Positions 33,348 through 42,058 of a stretch of 54,279 nucleotides of DNA are shown here, piece by piece. The position numbers were made by a program, and so were the translations under genes. The DNA comes from Candidatus Saganbacteria bacterium. Its GTDB lineage: Bacteria; Margulisbacteria; WOR-1; XYC2-FULL-46-14. Position 1 is the first letter of the stretch; every line of letters starts with the position of its first letter. Below the pieces are notes generated by a model, which ran no database searches, was not told where the DNA came from, and was given only the letters and a program-made list of their open reading frames with translations. The DNA lies in NCBI GenBank assembly GCA_013202975.1, contig JABMQY010000033.1, positions 1-54,279 of the forward strand, written 5' to 3'.

Positions 33348-34337
33348 ATGGAAATAAAGGGAATTATTGATAAGAACAATCTATTAATTGATTATTTAAT
33401 GAGGGTTAAACGGCCGATTGTGCTAGAGGAAGTAATATTTGAATTGGAATCAAAGGACAGTTTAGATAAAACCCTGAATTTTGTTAAAGATGAGCTAAAA
33501 AGAATTGATGCCGCTGTCTGCGTGCCTTTGTTTGCAGAAGACCGTCTAATTGGCATCTTTACGCTTGCAGAGAAAGAGAACCAGGAAATGTATTCAGACG
33601 AGGATATTGAGTTTTTAAGTACGATTTCTAATCAATTTGCTGTTGCAATTGAACGCGCCCATTTACACCAAGAATTACTTCAGGCCGATAAAATGTCTTC
33701 GTTGGGGACAGTTGCTGCTGGAATGGCTCACGAAATTAAAAACCCGCTGGCCTCAATTATGGGTATGACCGAGATGGTAACAAAAGCGCTTGAGACGGGT
33801 GATAGCGAAACAATTGAGGACTTCAAAAAGGTCGTTCCAAAGGAATTAAATCGGATTAATGACCTGGTCCAAAACCTGCTTACTTACGCAAAGCCGCCTA
33901 AGCTGAATAAGAACTCGGTAAATATTAACGAAATACTAAGTGATGTGCTAAAGCTTTTTGAGCTCGAACTAATGCAAAAAAACATTAAACTAAAAAAAGA
34001 TTTTGGCAATGTTTCTAAGAAGGAACTCGATCCAGAACAAATAAAGCAGGTTTTTACTAATCTCATTTTAAATGCAGAGCAATCTATGCCAAATGGGGGA
34101 GAATTAAAAATCAGTTCCGAATTAGTGAATAATCAAATTATGATAAAAATATCCGATACCGGAATCGGAATAGAAAATGATAAATTAAAGAATATTTTTG
34201 ACCCTTTCTTTACCACAAAAGAAAAGGGGGCCGGTTTAGGCTTAGCTATTACCTATAGAATTGTAAAAGAGCATGATGGGGAAATCGAAGTTGATAGCAA
34301 TCCGGGGCAAGGGACCACTTTTACTCTCTCACTTTAA
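33348..34337 (+). CDS. soluble histidine kinase with second half of a GAF domain, module A
   Basis: 329 residues, no membrane segment. Residues 1-108 match the later part of a GAF domain (IVLEEV, VCVPLFAEDRLIGIFTLAEKE, YSDEDIEFLSTISNQFAVAIERA). HisKA with H128 (GMAHEIKNPL) and an HATPase domain (NLILNAEQSM, DTGIGI, GAGLGLAIT) follow. It is read as the missing C-terminal half of the 7TM sensors encoded divergently. It overlaps the end of its likely partner, the sigma54 activator gene, by 9 nt. Confidence 0.9.
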   Translation: MEIKGIIDKNNLLIDYLMRVKRPIVLEEVIFELESKDSLDKTLNFVKDELKRIDAAVCVPLFAEDRLIGIFTLAEKENQEMYSDEDIEFLSTISNQFAVAIERAHLHQELLQADKMSSLGTVAAGMAHEIKNPLASIMGMTEMVTKALETGDSETIEDFKKVVPKELNRINDLVQNLLTYAKPPKLNKNSVNINEILSDVLKLFELELMQKNIKLKKDFGNVSKKELDPEQIKQVFTNLILNAEQSMPNGGELKISSELVNNQIMIKISDTGIGIENDKLKNIFDPFFTTKEKGAGLGLAITYRIVKEHDGEIEVDSNPGQGTTFTLSL

Positions 34338-35672
34338 TCCAAGATGTTCCAATTTAGATATTAAGGTAGTTCTGTGTATTCCCAATATTCGTGCTGCTTC
34401 CGATTGGTTTCCGGCTGCTTTCTCCAGAACGTTTTTAATGTGATTTCTTTCGAATTTCTGAGATGCATCTCTTAATTTTTGCAAAGAAGGGGAGGCGAGT
34501 TCATCTCCGTGAATAAATATAGATTTAATGATGTCCTGATCCTTATTTAATGCAACCGCCCGCTCAATTACATTTTGAAGTTCACGGACATTGCCCGGCC
34601 AATCATAGTCCATTAGAATTTCCAAAACACTACTGGTCATTTCTTTTATATTTTTATTTAATTCTTTGTTAAACTTTTTGATAAAGTGCTTAACCAGTGA
34701 GGGGATATCTGTCTTCCTTTCTTTGAGCGAAGGTACTTTAATAGGAATAACATTTAATCTGTAGTAGAGATCATCGCGAAAAATTCCATTTTTTATTGCT
34801 TCCTCAAGGTTTGTGTTGGTTGCAGCAATTATGCGAACATCAATTAAAATTGGTTTTTTTCCGCCAACACGATCGATCTTGCTATCCTGTAATACCCTGA
34901 GGAGTTTGGCCTGCATATTTTTTGGCATTGATCCGATTTCGTCTAAAAATATAGTTCCCTGGTCGGCCAGCTCAAATTTACCAAGCTTTCTTTCAACCGC
35001 GCCGGTAAAGGCTCCTCGTTCATGTCCAAATAGTTCAGATTCCAATAGATTTTCGGGGATTGCGGCACAGTTTACAATAACTAGCGGTTTATTTTTTCTC
35101 AAACTATTCTTGTGGATCGCCTGGGCTACCAATTCCTTTCCGGTTCCTGATTCTCCGGTAATAAGCACGGTGCTGTTAGTCGGACTTATATTTTCAATAA
35201 TCATAAAGATATTTTGCATAATTGGCGTGTTTCCAATCAGCTCCGAATATGACAATTGTTCTTCCAGGGAGGCGCGAAGATATAGATTTTCTTTAATTAA
35301 GGTTTTTCTTTCCGAGATTTTGTGGAGCAGGGCAGCCAATTCGGCAAGTTCAAACGGTTTGGTTATATAGTCAAAAGCCCCTTTTTGCATTGCCCGTACA
35401 GCATGCTTTGTATCATTTATTGCGGTGGCAATTAGTACATCAATGGAACTATCAATTTTTTTTATTTTGGAGAGAACTTCCATTCCATCCATTTCCGGCA
35501 TTATTAGATCCAGAATTACAGCGGCAAATTCCTGCTCTTTTATTTTTTCCAGCCCCTCTTTCCCGCCTTTACACAAGACCGGATTATAATCATTTTTTAG
35601 GAAATTTTTATAGGTCAAAAGCATGCTCTCTTCATCATCAATCACTAATATGTTTGCTTTCTGATTACCCAT
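34329..35672 (-). CDS. NtrC-family sigma54-dependent response regulator, module A
   Basis: 447 residues: receiver domain (D55 in LDLIMPEMDG), AAA+ domain with Walker A GESGTGKE, the sigma54-contact loop GAFTGA, Walker B TIFLDEIG and the R-finger region, then a C-terminal Fis-type helix-turn-helix (NQSEAARILGIHRTTL). It should activate sigma54 promoters after phosphorylation by the 33348 kinase. TCGACA-N17-TATAAT ends 6 nt before the ATG, so the mRNA is probably leaderless. The palindrome at 35701-35719 overlaps its -35 element and could give autoregulation. Confidence 0.95.
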   Translation of the reverse strand: MGNQKANILVIDDEESMLLTYKNFLKNDYNPVLCKGGKEGLEKIKEQEFAAVILDLIMPEMDGMEVLSKIKKIDSSIDVLIATAINDTKHAVRAMQKGAFDYITKPFELAELAALLHKISERKTLIKENLYLRASLEEQLSYSELIGNTPIMQNIFMIIENISPTNSTVLITGESGTGKELVAQAIHKNSLRKNKPLVIVNCAAIPENLLESELFGHERGAFTGAVERKLGKFELADQGTIFLDEIGSMPKNMQAKLLRVLQDSKIDRVGGKKPILIDVRIIAATNTNLEEAIKNGIFRDDLYYRLNVIPIKVPSLKERKTDIPSLVKHFIKKFNKELNKNIKEMTSSVLEILMDYDWPGNVRELQNVIERAVALNKDQDIIKSIFIHGDELASPSLQKLRDASQKFERNHIKNVLEKAAGNQSEAARILGIHRTTLISKLEHLGLK

Positions 35673-35678
35673 GCCTGA

Positions 35679-35707
35679 ATTATAGCATGTTTCGACAGGG
35701 GTGTCGA
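35679..35707 (-). promoter_or_regulatory. sigma70-like promoter of the module A activator
   Basis: On the minus strand: TCGACA (35707-35702), 17-nt spacer, TATAAT (35684-35679), then 6 nt to the ATG. Confidence 0.65.
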
Positions 35708-35719
35708 TAATAACGACAC
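35701..35719. promoter_or_regulatory. palindrome, candidate activator binding site (module A)
   Basis: GTGTCG (35701-35706), a 7-nt AT spacer, and CGACAC (35714-35719). It sits between the activator gene and the sigma54-type promoter at 35747, about 63 nt before the predicted start, a usual place for an upstream activator site. Confidence 0.6.
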
Positions 35720-35746
35720 ATCCAGCTTACTTGAGCGTCATTATTC

Positions 35747-35762
35747 GGGAAAGAAAATTGCT
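35747..35762 (+). promoter_or_regulatory. sigma54-like promoter of the 35787 operon
   Basis: GGGAAAGAAAATTGCT has GG (35748-35749), exactly 10 nt, then GC (35760-35761), which is the -24/-12 rule of sigma54. It strongly resembles GGGCAACAAAATTGCT at 44540 in module B. Confidence 0.65.
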
Positions 35763-35786
35763 AATACCCAGGCAGGGGGAATAAAA

Positions 35787-37820
35787 ATGGGAATAAATAT
35801 TGATCAGAAGATAAGGCCAATTAATCCCGCACTCGCTAAAGTACTTAAGCGGATTGACAAAGAAGGGGATAGAGATGGAGAGATAGAGATACCAGATATT
35901 AAAGGAACAAAAAATCAAGAATGGCGTCTTCAAAATAAATACAGAGAACTTTTAACCTTAATCGGGGCAAAACTTAGCTCATCCGGGCAAATAAAGGGTA
36001 GGGATGTTGTATTAAGACTTGTCGAATACTTAGAACAAAACAGAGTAGGGGGTTCACTTCGAGAAAACTATGTAGGAAAGAAGAAGGCCTCTAGTGGAGA
36101 TAGTATATTGTCCAATGTAATAGAAAACACACTCTACCCAAAAGGGGTGACTCCGCACTTTTCTAAAGGGGATAAAATTGTTCCAAAGATTCCAATTGAG
36201 AATTCAGGTTACTGCGAATCTATGCTTGGTTCTATGGCAATTCAATTTGACTTTGATCCGGCAAAGATTAATAAAATGGGCCTTGATCGTCCCTTTCCAC
36301 TCGATATTCCAGCATACATTCGAGGAAATAAGACTTCATTAAAATATGCTGCTGAGTTTTTGGGAAAGAACACTTTTCTTCAGTACCTGATGCCATGGTG
36401 GAGGACCAGGCCGGAACAATCAAATCCGGGGTCCTCATGGCTTAGCGTTTCTATTCCAGGGGCTACTCTTTCTGATTTTCATGTACGCTCAGGGAGCGGC
36501 AAAAATACTGTTGGTGCGCTTTTTGTTGACAAAATTATTCCAAAAGATAAAAGTATCAGCGATCTATTGTTTACTCATTTGAAGGGATCCCAAGGGGGAG
36601 CCTTGATTCTTGAATACGGGCAAAACGATCTTTTTACGATGGATGGATTTATCCTGGGACGGCCGGATGGCGGAACCATTGACAAAGAAGAGTTTGCAAA
36701 AAATGTCAATAAAATCGTTAAAGATTTCCGCAAACTGCCGCACCGTATTATCTGGATAAAACCGCTAAAGGTCCATCTGCTCCTTAACCCAATAATGTCA
36801 CCAAAGGCACGTTTTACAGACAATAGTCCGATCCCGCCGGGAAAATATTATTCAGTGCGGCCCTGGGTTGATTCCGCAAAGCAGGGGGCCCGAATCCCCA
36901 GAAACTGTCTCCTGAATCAAAAACAGTATGACGCCCTGGTACAGCTTCAAAAAGATTACAGCTATGCAATTGACAGTGTTGCAGCTCAAACAAACCAGAT
37001 TATCCCGATTGATATTAATGATCGACTTAAAGAGGTCTACGATTCTGTAAAAAATGGAGGAAGCGTTACTGTCGGGGGAATTGAATTTAAAAGCAAAAAT
37101 GCACTCTTTACCTATGATGGAATACATCCCCGCCGTGCCCTCTATGCAAAAATGGGTACCTGGATTGGAGAAAAACTAAAGTCGGCCGGGGTACGCGTAA
37201 AACCGGTCGATTTGGACAAAATGGCAAAAGCGCATCCGGAAAGATACCGCGGAGAGAAGATTGATGAAAAAGTAATTCGTGATGCGGCCAAAGTAAATAC
37301 CGCTCAATTATTATCTCTTAAAAATGGAAATCCGGGCTGGTGGCAAAATATGATATCGATTTTTGGACAACTCTCTTTTTATTCAGCCGTACAAACCAAT
37401 TTTGATAAAGACAACTACCTCGGTTTTGGGCTTGAGGGAATATTGGGTCTCAGAGCCCTCAATGTCCCGGGTCCGTGGAATACACAGATGTTTTTGACCT
37501 TACCAAAACTTGGTCTAAAGGGAGAATTTTTGTCAGATGTTTCAGGCAAGAATAAAAGCTTTAAGCCGGATCTTCACCTTGGGGCAAGCGCATCCACCTT
37601 TCTTTCTCCCGGGACTTATCCCTGGAGGGTCACATTGGGCCTAGCATTTCACAACCTTCAAAACAAACCAGAATTTGGTATTGATCTTGAATTTCTTTAC
37701 GGAACCGATCATGCCCCAAACATCGGCGAAGCGGGTTGGAACATTTTTGCAAAAATTACCGGCTATCCGGTTGAAGACCAACGTTTGTTTTTTCAATTAG
37801 GATTGGGATTCGCTATTTAA
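35787..37820 (+). CDS. EF-hand / SGNH-hydrolase-like / beta-barrel-like protein, paralog
   Basis: 677 residues, the same architecture as the 29122 product: EF-hand-type loop (EGDRDGEIEIPD), GDS near residue 108, YGQNDL (block III), DGIHPR (block V), and about 150 C-terminal residues of barrel-like strands ending LGFAI. There is no signal peptide. It has a Shine-Dalgarno AGGGGG. It is the first gene of an apparent operon (35787-39925) with a sigma54-like promoter, whereas its paralog has a sigma28-like promoter: one family under two alternative sigma factors. Confidence 0.7.
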   Translation: MGINIDQKIRPINPALAKVLKRIDKEGDRDGEIEIPDIKGTKNQEWRLQNKYRELLTLIGAKLSSSGQIKGRDVVLRLVEYLEQNRVGGSLRENYVGKKKASSGDSILSNVIENTLYPKGVTPHFSKGDKIVPKIPIENSGYCESMLGSMAIQFDFDPAKINKMGLDRPFPLDIPAYIRGNKTSLKYAAEFLGKNTFLQYLMPWWRTRPEQSNPGSSWLSVSIPGATLSDFHVRSGSGKNTVGALFVDKIIPKDKSISDLLFTHLKGSQGGALILEYGQNDLFTMDGFILGRPDGGTIDKEEFAKNVNKIVKDFRKLPHRIIWIKPLKVHLLLNPIMSPKARFTDNSPIPPGKYYSVRPWVDSAKQGARIPRNCLLNQKQYDALVQLQKDYSYAIDSVAAQTNQIIPIDINDRLKEVYDSVKNGGSVTVGGIEFKSKNALFTYDGIHPRRALYAKMGTWIGEKLKSAGVRVKPVDLDKMAKAHPERYRGEKIDEKVIRDAAKVNTAQLLSLKNGNPGWWQNMISIFGQLSFYSAVQTNFDKDNYLGFGLEGILGLRALNVPGPWNTQMFLTLPKLGLKGEFLSDVSGKNKSFKPDLHLGASASTFLSPGTYPWRVTLGLAFHNLQNKPEFGIDLEFLYGTDHAPNIGEAGWNIFAKITGYPVEDQRLFFQLGLGFAI

Positions 37821-37839
37821 AATAAGGAGGTGAAAAATT

Positions 37840-38028
37840 ATGTTAAGAATTTCAGGACTTATACCGAGAGTTATAAATAGAAAAAATCAATTGGTTAATT
37901 CAGGACTTAGGGCCGCATTTACACTTACCTTCAAGCTGGCTGTGATTGGATATGGCTTTGGCATTGGCGCACTTACGCTCCTTGATCCAAGTTTTAAAGT
38001 AACAGACCCATGGGAGATAAAAAAATAA
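37840..38028 (+). CDS. 62-residue small membrane peptide
   Basis: Starts with ATG after a perfect AGGAGG. The sequence begins MLRISGLIPRVINRKN, has one membrane-type helix (about 25-47, LRAAFTLTFKLAVIGYGFGIGAL) and a short acidic tail. The first 48 residues contain no acidic residue. It lies 20 nt after the SGNH gene, and its stop overlaps the start of the acetyltransferase-like gene (TAATG), so translation is coupled. A small peptide directly before an acetyltransferase and a radical SAM enzyme could be a modification substrate; that is speculation. Confidence 0.75.
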   Translation: MLRISGLIPRVINRKNQLVNSGLRAAFTLTFKLAVIGYGFGIGALTLLDPSFKVTDPWEIKK

Positions 38029-38810
38029 TGAGACTAATATCAAGATCATTTGCAAATAGGCCGGTTGTAGTCAGGTTTTTCCCCTGCCAATTTCGCGCTG
38101 ATTCAACTGATTGGCAAAAGATGAGGGACGACATTGTCGGACTATCGAGGGATGTTTATAAGGGTAAAGTTGTCGGATCACCCCCCGGCTATTGGGAAGA
38201 GAGGGTAGAAAGATATCTACAGCCAAAAACTCAGGCAAAAATGGGGGCAGCCTGGGATGATGGGACACTGGCTGGCTTTGCAATCACCAGAGGATTAATG
38301 ACATCAGAGGGAGAGACTTTTCATTTTGTTTTATCTTTTATTGCATCCGCATTCCAGGGGACGGGAGTTTCCACCTACCTGCTAACCAAGCTTTGCGATC
38401 AATTTATGGCAGACAGGAACCTCGATGAAACCTGGCTCTCTTTTGACACCCCAAATCCGGTTGCTCTTGGAACCATGACAAAATATTTAATTGATCCTTA
38501 TCCCGATCCCCGTCAACCCAATAAAAACCCAACAGAGGCAGTAAGAAATCTTGCACAGGCGATAGCATCACAATTGTATCAGGATGCAAACTTTGATCCG
38601 GACCGGTTTGTAGTACACGACTGGTATTTTAGGACAAAAAGCCTGCTTTATCTGGCAGATAAAGTTCCGCAATACAAAGAAAAAGCGGTAAATGATTTTT
38701 GTTTCTTACGATTGCGGCCGCAGGAAGAGAGAGGAAACAAGATGCTGGTTATTGGCCGTGTCAATAAAGAAATGACTCAGACAATTGTAAATTATTTTGA
38801 AGGTAGCTAG
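38028..38810 (+). CDS. GNAT-like acyltransferase
   Basis: 260 residues from the ATG at 38028 (GGGAG upstream); an earlier in-frame ATG at 38010 is less likely. The region about 75-130 fits a GNAT fold (GAAWDDGTLAGFAITRG, FVLSFIASAFQGTGVSTYLLTKL), with QGTGVS in place of the usual Q/RxxGxG/A acetyl-CoA loop. The remaining part is not recognised. It would transfer an acyl group from a CoA donor to an unknown acceptor. It is in an operon with the small membrane peptide and a radical SAM enzyme. Confidence 0.65.
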   Translation: MRLISRSFANRPVVVRFFPCQFRADSTDWQKMRDDIVGLSRDVYKGKVVGSPPGYWEERVERYLQPKTQAKMGAAWDDGTLAGFAITRGLMTSEGETFHFVLSFIASAFQGTGVSTYLLTKLCDQFMADRNLDETWLSFDTPNPVALGTMTKYLIDPYPDPRQPNKNPTEAVRNLAQAIASQLYQDANFDPDRFVVHDWYFRTKSLLYLADKVPQYKEKAVNDFCFLRLRPQEERGNKMLVIGRVNKEMTQTIVNYFEGS

Positions 38811-38830
38811 CCGGCAAAAAGGAAAAAGAA

Positions 38831-39925
38831 ATGCAAATACAAAATTCCAGATTCAGGAGAATCTTACGACATAATGTTGAGGCCCTGAATTTTGAACTAA
38901 CCTACAAATGCAACTTAAGCTGCCGCCACTGCCTGCAGGGTTCCGGCGAAAAACGGGACATGAAACCGCAATTAGGCACAAAGGCAATAACCAGCATTAT
39001 TGATCAGGCTAATTCTGCCGGCCTCATAAAGAAAGGGATAAATTTTACCGGAGGAGAGCCATTGCTCTTTCGGCCGGACATTTTTCAATTAATCTCCCAC
39101 GTTCGTGATTCGGGAAAATTTACCCGATTAAATACAAATGGCAGCTGGGATAGAAATCCGACCGATCTGGTCAGGGAGCTAAAAAAGAGCGGACTTACCA
39201 TGTTGGCCATTAGCTTAGACGGCCTTGAGCAAACACACGATAAAAATAGGGGAAAGCCCGGATTATTTCGTCGGGTAATGGATATTATAGAAAGCTGCCA
39301 AAGGGAAGCACTTATGGTGAGAGTAATAGCAACAGGGGTCAAAGAAGACGAAAAACAGGCATTAATTGATCTCATTTCAAACGCCGGAATATATGTCGAT
39401 CCAGACATAAATACTAATGGGGTAAACGGAACATCCTATTCCGGGCTGGGATTCAAAGAAGAGGTGGATATTGGCCGCTCGGCCAAAAAATTACCAAGAT
39501 TGCCGCCAGAAATCACCTGGGACGACAGCCTGTTGCATCAACAATCCCTGCTATGCAAAGGGCTTGGTTTTGTCTCACCAAGTTTTTTGCATATCGCTCC
39601 CGACGGCGGTGTCAGAGGGTGCAACTTTGCTCCTGGCCTAGAAAATCTTGGAAATCTGGCAAATGAGAGTTTGGAAACAATATTTGAGCGTTTTCCCAAC
39701 GATCCGGTCACAAAGACATTTATAGACCATATTTACAGAGAAACAGGAGCAATTACTTTGGCCGCAAAGCGTTTATTCCGGCCAAAAGCTTACCGGCAAT
39801 TTTCTCATCCCTGTACTGCACTGGCTGTGCTGGCAAAATTGATTCAGGGCGAAAAAAAAGACCTTGATGAAAATAGTATTATGGGGCTAAATTTGGCTGT
39901 GGCTAGATCATTAGGATTGTATTAG
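38831..39925 (+). CDS. radical SAM protein with SPASM-like C-terminus, module A
   Basis: 364 residues. The canonical CX3CX2C cluster motif (C27, C31, C34: CNLSCRHC) is followed by GGEPLLF and TNGSW, so SAM binding is intact. The C-terminal part has CKGLGF ... IAPDGGVRGC ... C, typical of an auxiliary Fe-S (SPASM/twitch) region. Such enzymes often modify peptides. Last gene of the sigma54-type operon; the 3' end overlaps the convergent module B sensor gene by 4 nt. The substrate may be the small peptide at 37840; unproven. Confidence 0.88.
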   Translation: MQIQNSRFRRILRHNVEALNFELTYKCNLSCRHCLQGSGEKRDMKPQLGTKAITSIIDQANSAGLIKKGINFTGGEPLLFRPDIFQLISHVRDSGKFTRLNTNGSWDRNPTDLVRELKKSGLTMLAISLDGLEQTHDKNRGKPGLFRRVMDIIESCQREALMVRVIATGVKEDEKQALIDLISNAGIYVDPDINTNGVNGTSYSGLGFKEEVDIGRSAKKLPRLPPEITWDDSLLHQQSLLCKGLGFVSPSFLHIAPDGGVRGCNFAPGLENLGNLANESLETIFERFPNDPVTKTFIDHIYRETGAITLAAKRLFRPKAYRQFSHPCTALAVLAKLIQGEKKDLDENSIMGLNLAVARSLGLY

Positions 39926-40974
39926 TTTACAATATGAATTTCAAATTCATCGGTCTCAATTACTTTTTTGATTTTTTGCGAGAACAGACCAACCAGCCGA
40001 TCCCCGTCAACAAGAGATCCGCACTTCTGGCCCAACTCTTTTATAGCTGTTTCGTACACATACTTTTTTCGAAATATAAAGCGGTCAGGGGTGGTTTGAA
40101 GGTGGAGACGAAGGGGATGGAAGGATAGGCAGGAGGATAAAAAGAGAAGCACTAAAAAAATCATAGTTGATATGTTTAATCCAAAAACAAAAAATAAGGT
40201 AAAGAGATAGATAGAAACAGCACCAAGCAGCAAATAAATAATAGTCAAAACAAAAAAGGCCATCAAACGATTAATTACAATCCTAATATCCATAAATCTG
40301 GTTTTAATTATTGCATAAGCAAGAAATCCGATGCAAAACAATGTGCCTGTTGGGGCCAAGAAGTTTAAATAAATATTAAAAGCTGGCAGAATAAAAGCAA
40401 AAATCATTCCCACTACAATGCTTATCAAAGATCCAATTGTAAAAAGCAAAACCTGATGCCTTTTTATCCCTTTCAAATCAGTAAGCTTCTTCAATAGCAC
40501 ATAACATCCATAAATCATTACTGTAACAACATATATTCCAAGAATAATATAGATTACACCATATTTAAAATCAATTCCCCCGGGAACAATAACAGAAGAT
40601 TTTATATAGTAGTTAGAAAATAAAAAACTTAATAAGAATAAAATAAAAGCAGAATTAAAAACAAAAAAGGCCGGATTGTTTTTGTAAGTGTTTTCGGGAA
40701 AGATAAGAGCAAAGTACAAAAAAACAATTGGAAAGAAAAAGGCCGGTACGGTTAATAATCTGGTCAGAAATAAAGTTAAAGAATACGAGAAATTGCTAAA
40801 ATAATATGCAGATCCCATAAGAGCAGACCACAGGCTTAGGGTAATCATAAGTAGTAAAAAAACAAGGTTGATGCGGTTGGACTTGTTTCTAGAATAAATT
40901 AGTACGCCGGATATAAGTTGGATTATTGAAACCACTACTAATAATGAAGGAATAATATATTGTAATTTTGTCAT
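39922..40974 (-). CDS. 7TM sensor half, module B copy 1
   Basis: 350 residues. About eight membrane helices, then LQTTPDRFIFRKKY and a truncated GAF start (LVGLFSQKIKKVIETDEFEIHIVN) where the protein ends. It has no kinase. It is closer in sequence to the module A sensors than to its own operon partner at 40978, from which it is separated by 3 nt. The matching kinase half is on the other strand at 42065. Confidence 0.87.
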   Translation of the reverse strand: MTKLQYIIPSLLVVVSIIQLISGVLIYSRNKSNRINLVFLLLMITLSLWSALMGSAYYFSNFSYSLTLFLTRLLTVPAFFFPIVFLYFALIFPENTYKNNPAFFVFNSAFILFLLSFLFSNYYIKSSVIVPGGIDFKYGVIYIILGIYVVTVMIYGCYVLLKKLTDLKGIKRHQVLLFTIGSLISIVVGMIFAFILPAFNIYLNFLAPTGTLFCIGFLAYAIIKTRFMDIRIVINRLMAFFVLTIIYLLLGAVSIYLFTLFFVFGLNISTMIFLVLLFLSSCLSFHPLRLHLQTTPDRFIFRKKYVYETAIKELGQKCGSLVDGDRLVGLFSQKIKKVIETDEFEIHIVN

Positions 40975-40977
40975 TTT

Positions 40978-42006
40978 TTATTCCACAGAATGTATTTTTA
41001 TGCCGCTGGTCTTTGTTGTTTCTTCTATTCTTTTTGCAAAGAGCTCAATTAATTTATCTGCCTCAATAACAGAAGAACATTCTTCCCCCAATTCTTTTAT
41101 TGCCTCTGCATATTCATATTTCTTTCTAAACAAAAAGCGGTCGGGAGTGGTTTGAAGGTGGAGCCGAAGGGGATGAAATAATACTCCGGCAGACAAGAGC
41201 AAAATAATAAAAAACGATGCAGCAGCAACATTAAACTCATTAAACGAAAGCAAATAAAAAATAAAGGCTGAAAAAGTCCCAAGCAGAGTATAAATGAGGC
41301 AAATGACGAAATAGGCCATCATGCGGTTAATAATAATTTTGACATCCATCAATCGGTTTTTTGTAATTGCATAAGCAATGATCGTAAGACATACAATTAC
41401 AGGGATACTTCCAAGCGGGGGAATATTAATTCCATAATCCGGAATAATATCGATTGCCCCGCCATAAGCTACTGTAAAGGCAACAAGCAAGAAGAAAATC
41501 TTGGATCGCATCGGCTCTCTTGAACCCCTAAAATTCTTATAAAGAAGAAAAAGCGAAAATCCGATTAACCCCGATAAATATAATACATAAATAGGGTGAT
41601 AGGCTGCAGCCCTAAACCAATATCCCCAGGGAAAGATGTTAATTCCGCTAATTAATAAATTAAATAATGTAGCCGGAATAAAAACAAAAATTGCCAAAAG
41701 ATAAAAAAGAAAAACAATTCTTTTCATCTTCTCTATATTCAGAAATGATACTGTTAGATGAAGAATTGTTACCGGTATAAATACCGCCCCCAAATATGCT
41801 GCCTTTGTAAACATTTCGGCCCGGATCGGATTATTTGCCGTAATAGTTAGAAAGGTAAAGAGCTGCCAGAATGCCGTACTAAACATAACAAGCAAAAATG
41901 CCCGGGTTGTAGCAGATTTCTTATTTAGATAAACACCAATGGCCAGGCTGACTAAGTAAAAAGTACAGATCAGGCTTGTAATAGAATATATGTTTAAATT
42001 ACTCAT
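40978..42006 (-). CDS. 7TM sensor half, module B copy 2
   Basis: 342 residues from the ATG at 42006 (an in-frame TTG at 42018 is less likely). About eight membrane helices, then LQTTPDRFLFRKKYEYAEAIKELGEE and a truncated GAF start ending SGIKIHSVE. The helices differ from the other three sensor halves, notably a larger loop near residue 120, so it may sense another signal. It is first in the two-gene operon and shares its promoter region with the divergent kinase gene. Confidence 0.87.
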   Translation of the reverse strand: MSNLNIYSITSLICTFYLVSLAIGVYLNKKSATTRAFLLVMFSTAFWQLFTFLTITANNPIRAEMFTKAAYLGAVFIPVTILHLTVSFLNIEKMKRIVFLFYLLAIFVFIPATLFNLLISGINIFPWGYWFRAAAYHPIYVLYLSGLIGFSLFLLYKNFRGSREPMRSKIFFLLVAFTVAYGGAIDIIPDYGINIPPLGSIPVIVCLTIIAYAITKNRLMDVKIIINRMMAYFVICLIYTLLGTFSAFIFYLLSFNEFNVAAASFFIILLLSAGVLFHPLRLHLQTTPDRFLFRKKYEYAEAIKELGEECSSVIEADKLIELFAKRIEETTKTSGIKIHSVE

Positions 42007-42022
42007 GCAATAGATCAATTAT

Positions 42023-42043
42023 ACACTTATTGACATTAAGTGT
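42023..42043. promoter_or_regulatory. palindrome over the module B kinase promoter
   Basis: ACACTTA (42023-42029), TTGACAT, then TAAGTGT (42037-42043). The centre is the -35 element of the kinase promoter, so a bound protein would block it and could act on the divergent sensor operon too. Confidence 0.55.
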
Positions 42044-42058
42044 CCGCTATCCTACGAT
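42030..42058 (+). promoter_or_regulatory. sigma70 promoter of the module B kinase
   Basis: TTGACA at 42030-42035, a 17-nt spacer, and TACGAT at 42053-42058. The ATG is 6 nt downstream, so the mRNA is probably leaderless. Confidence 0.7.
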
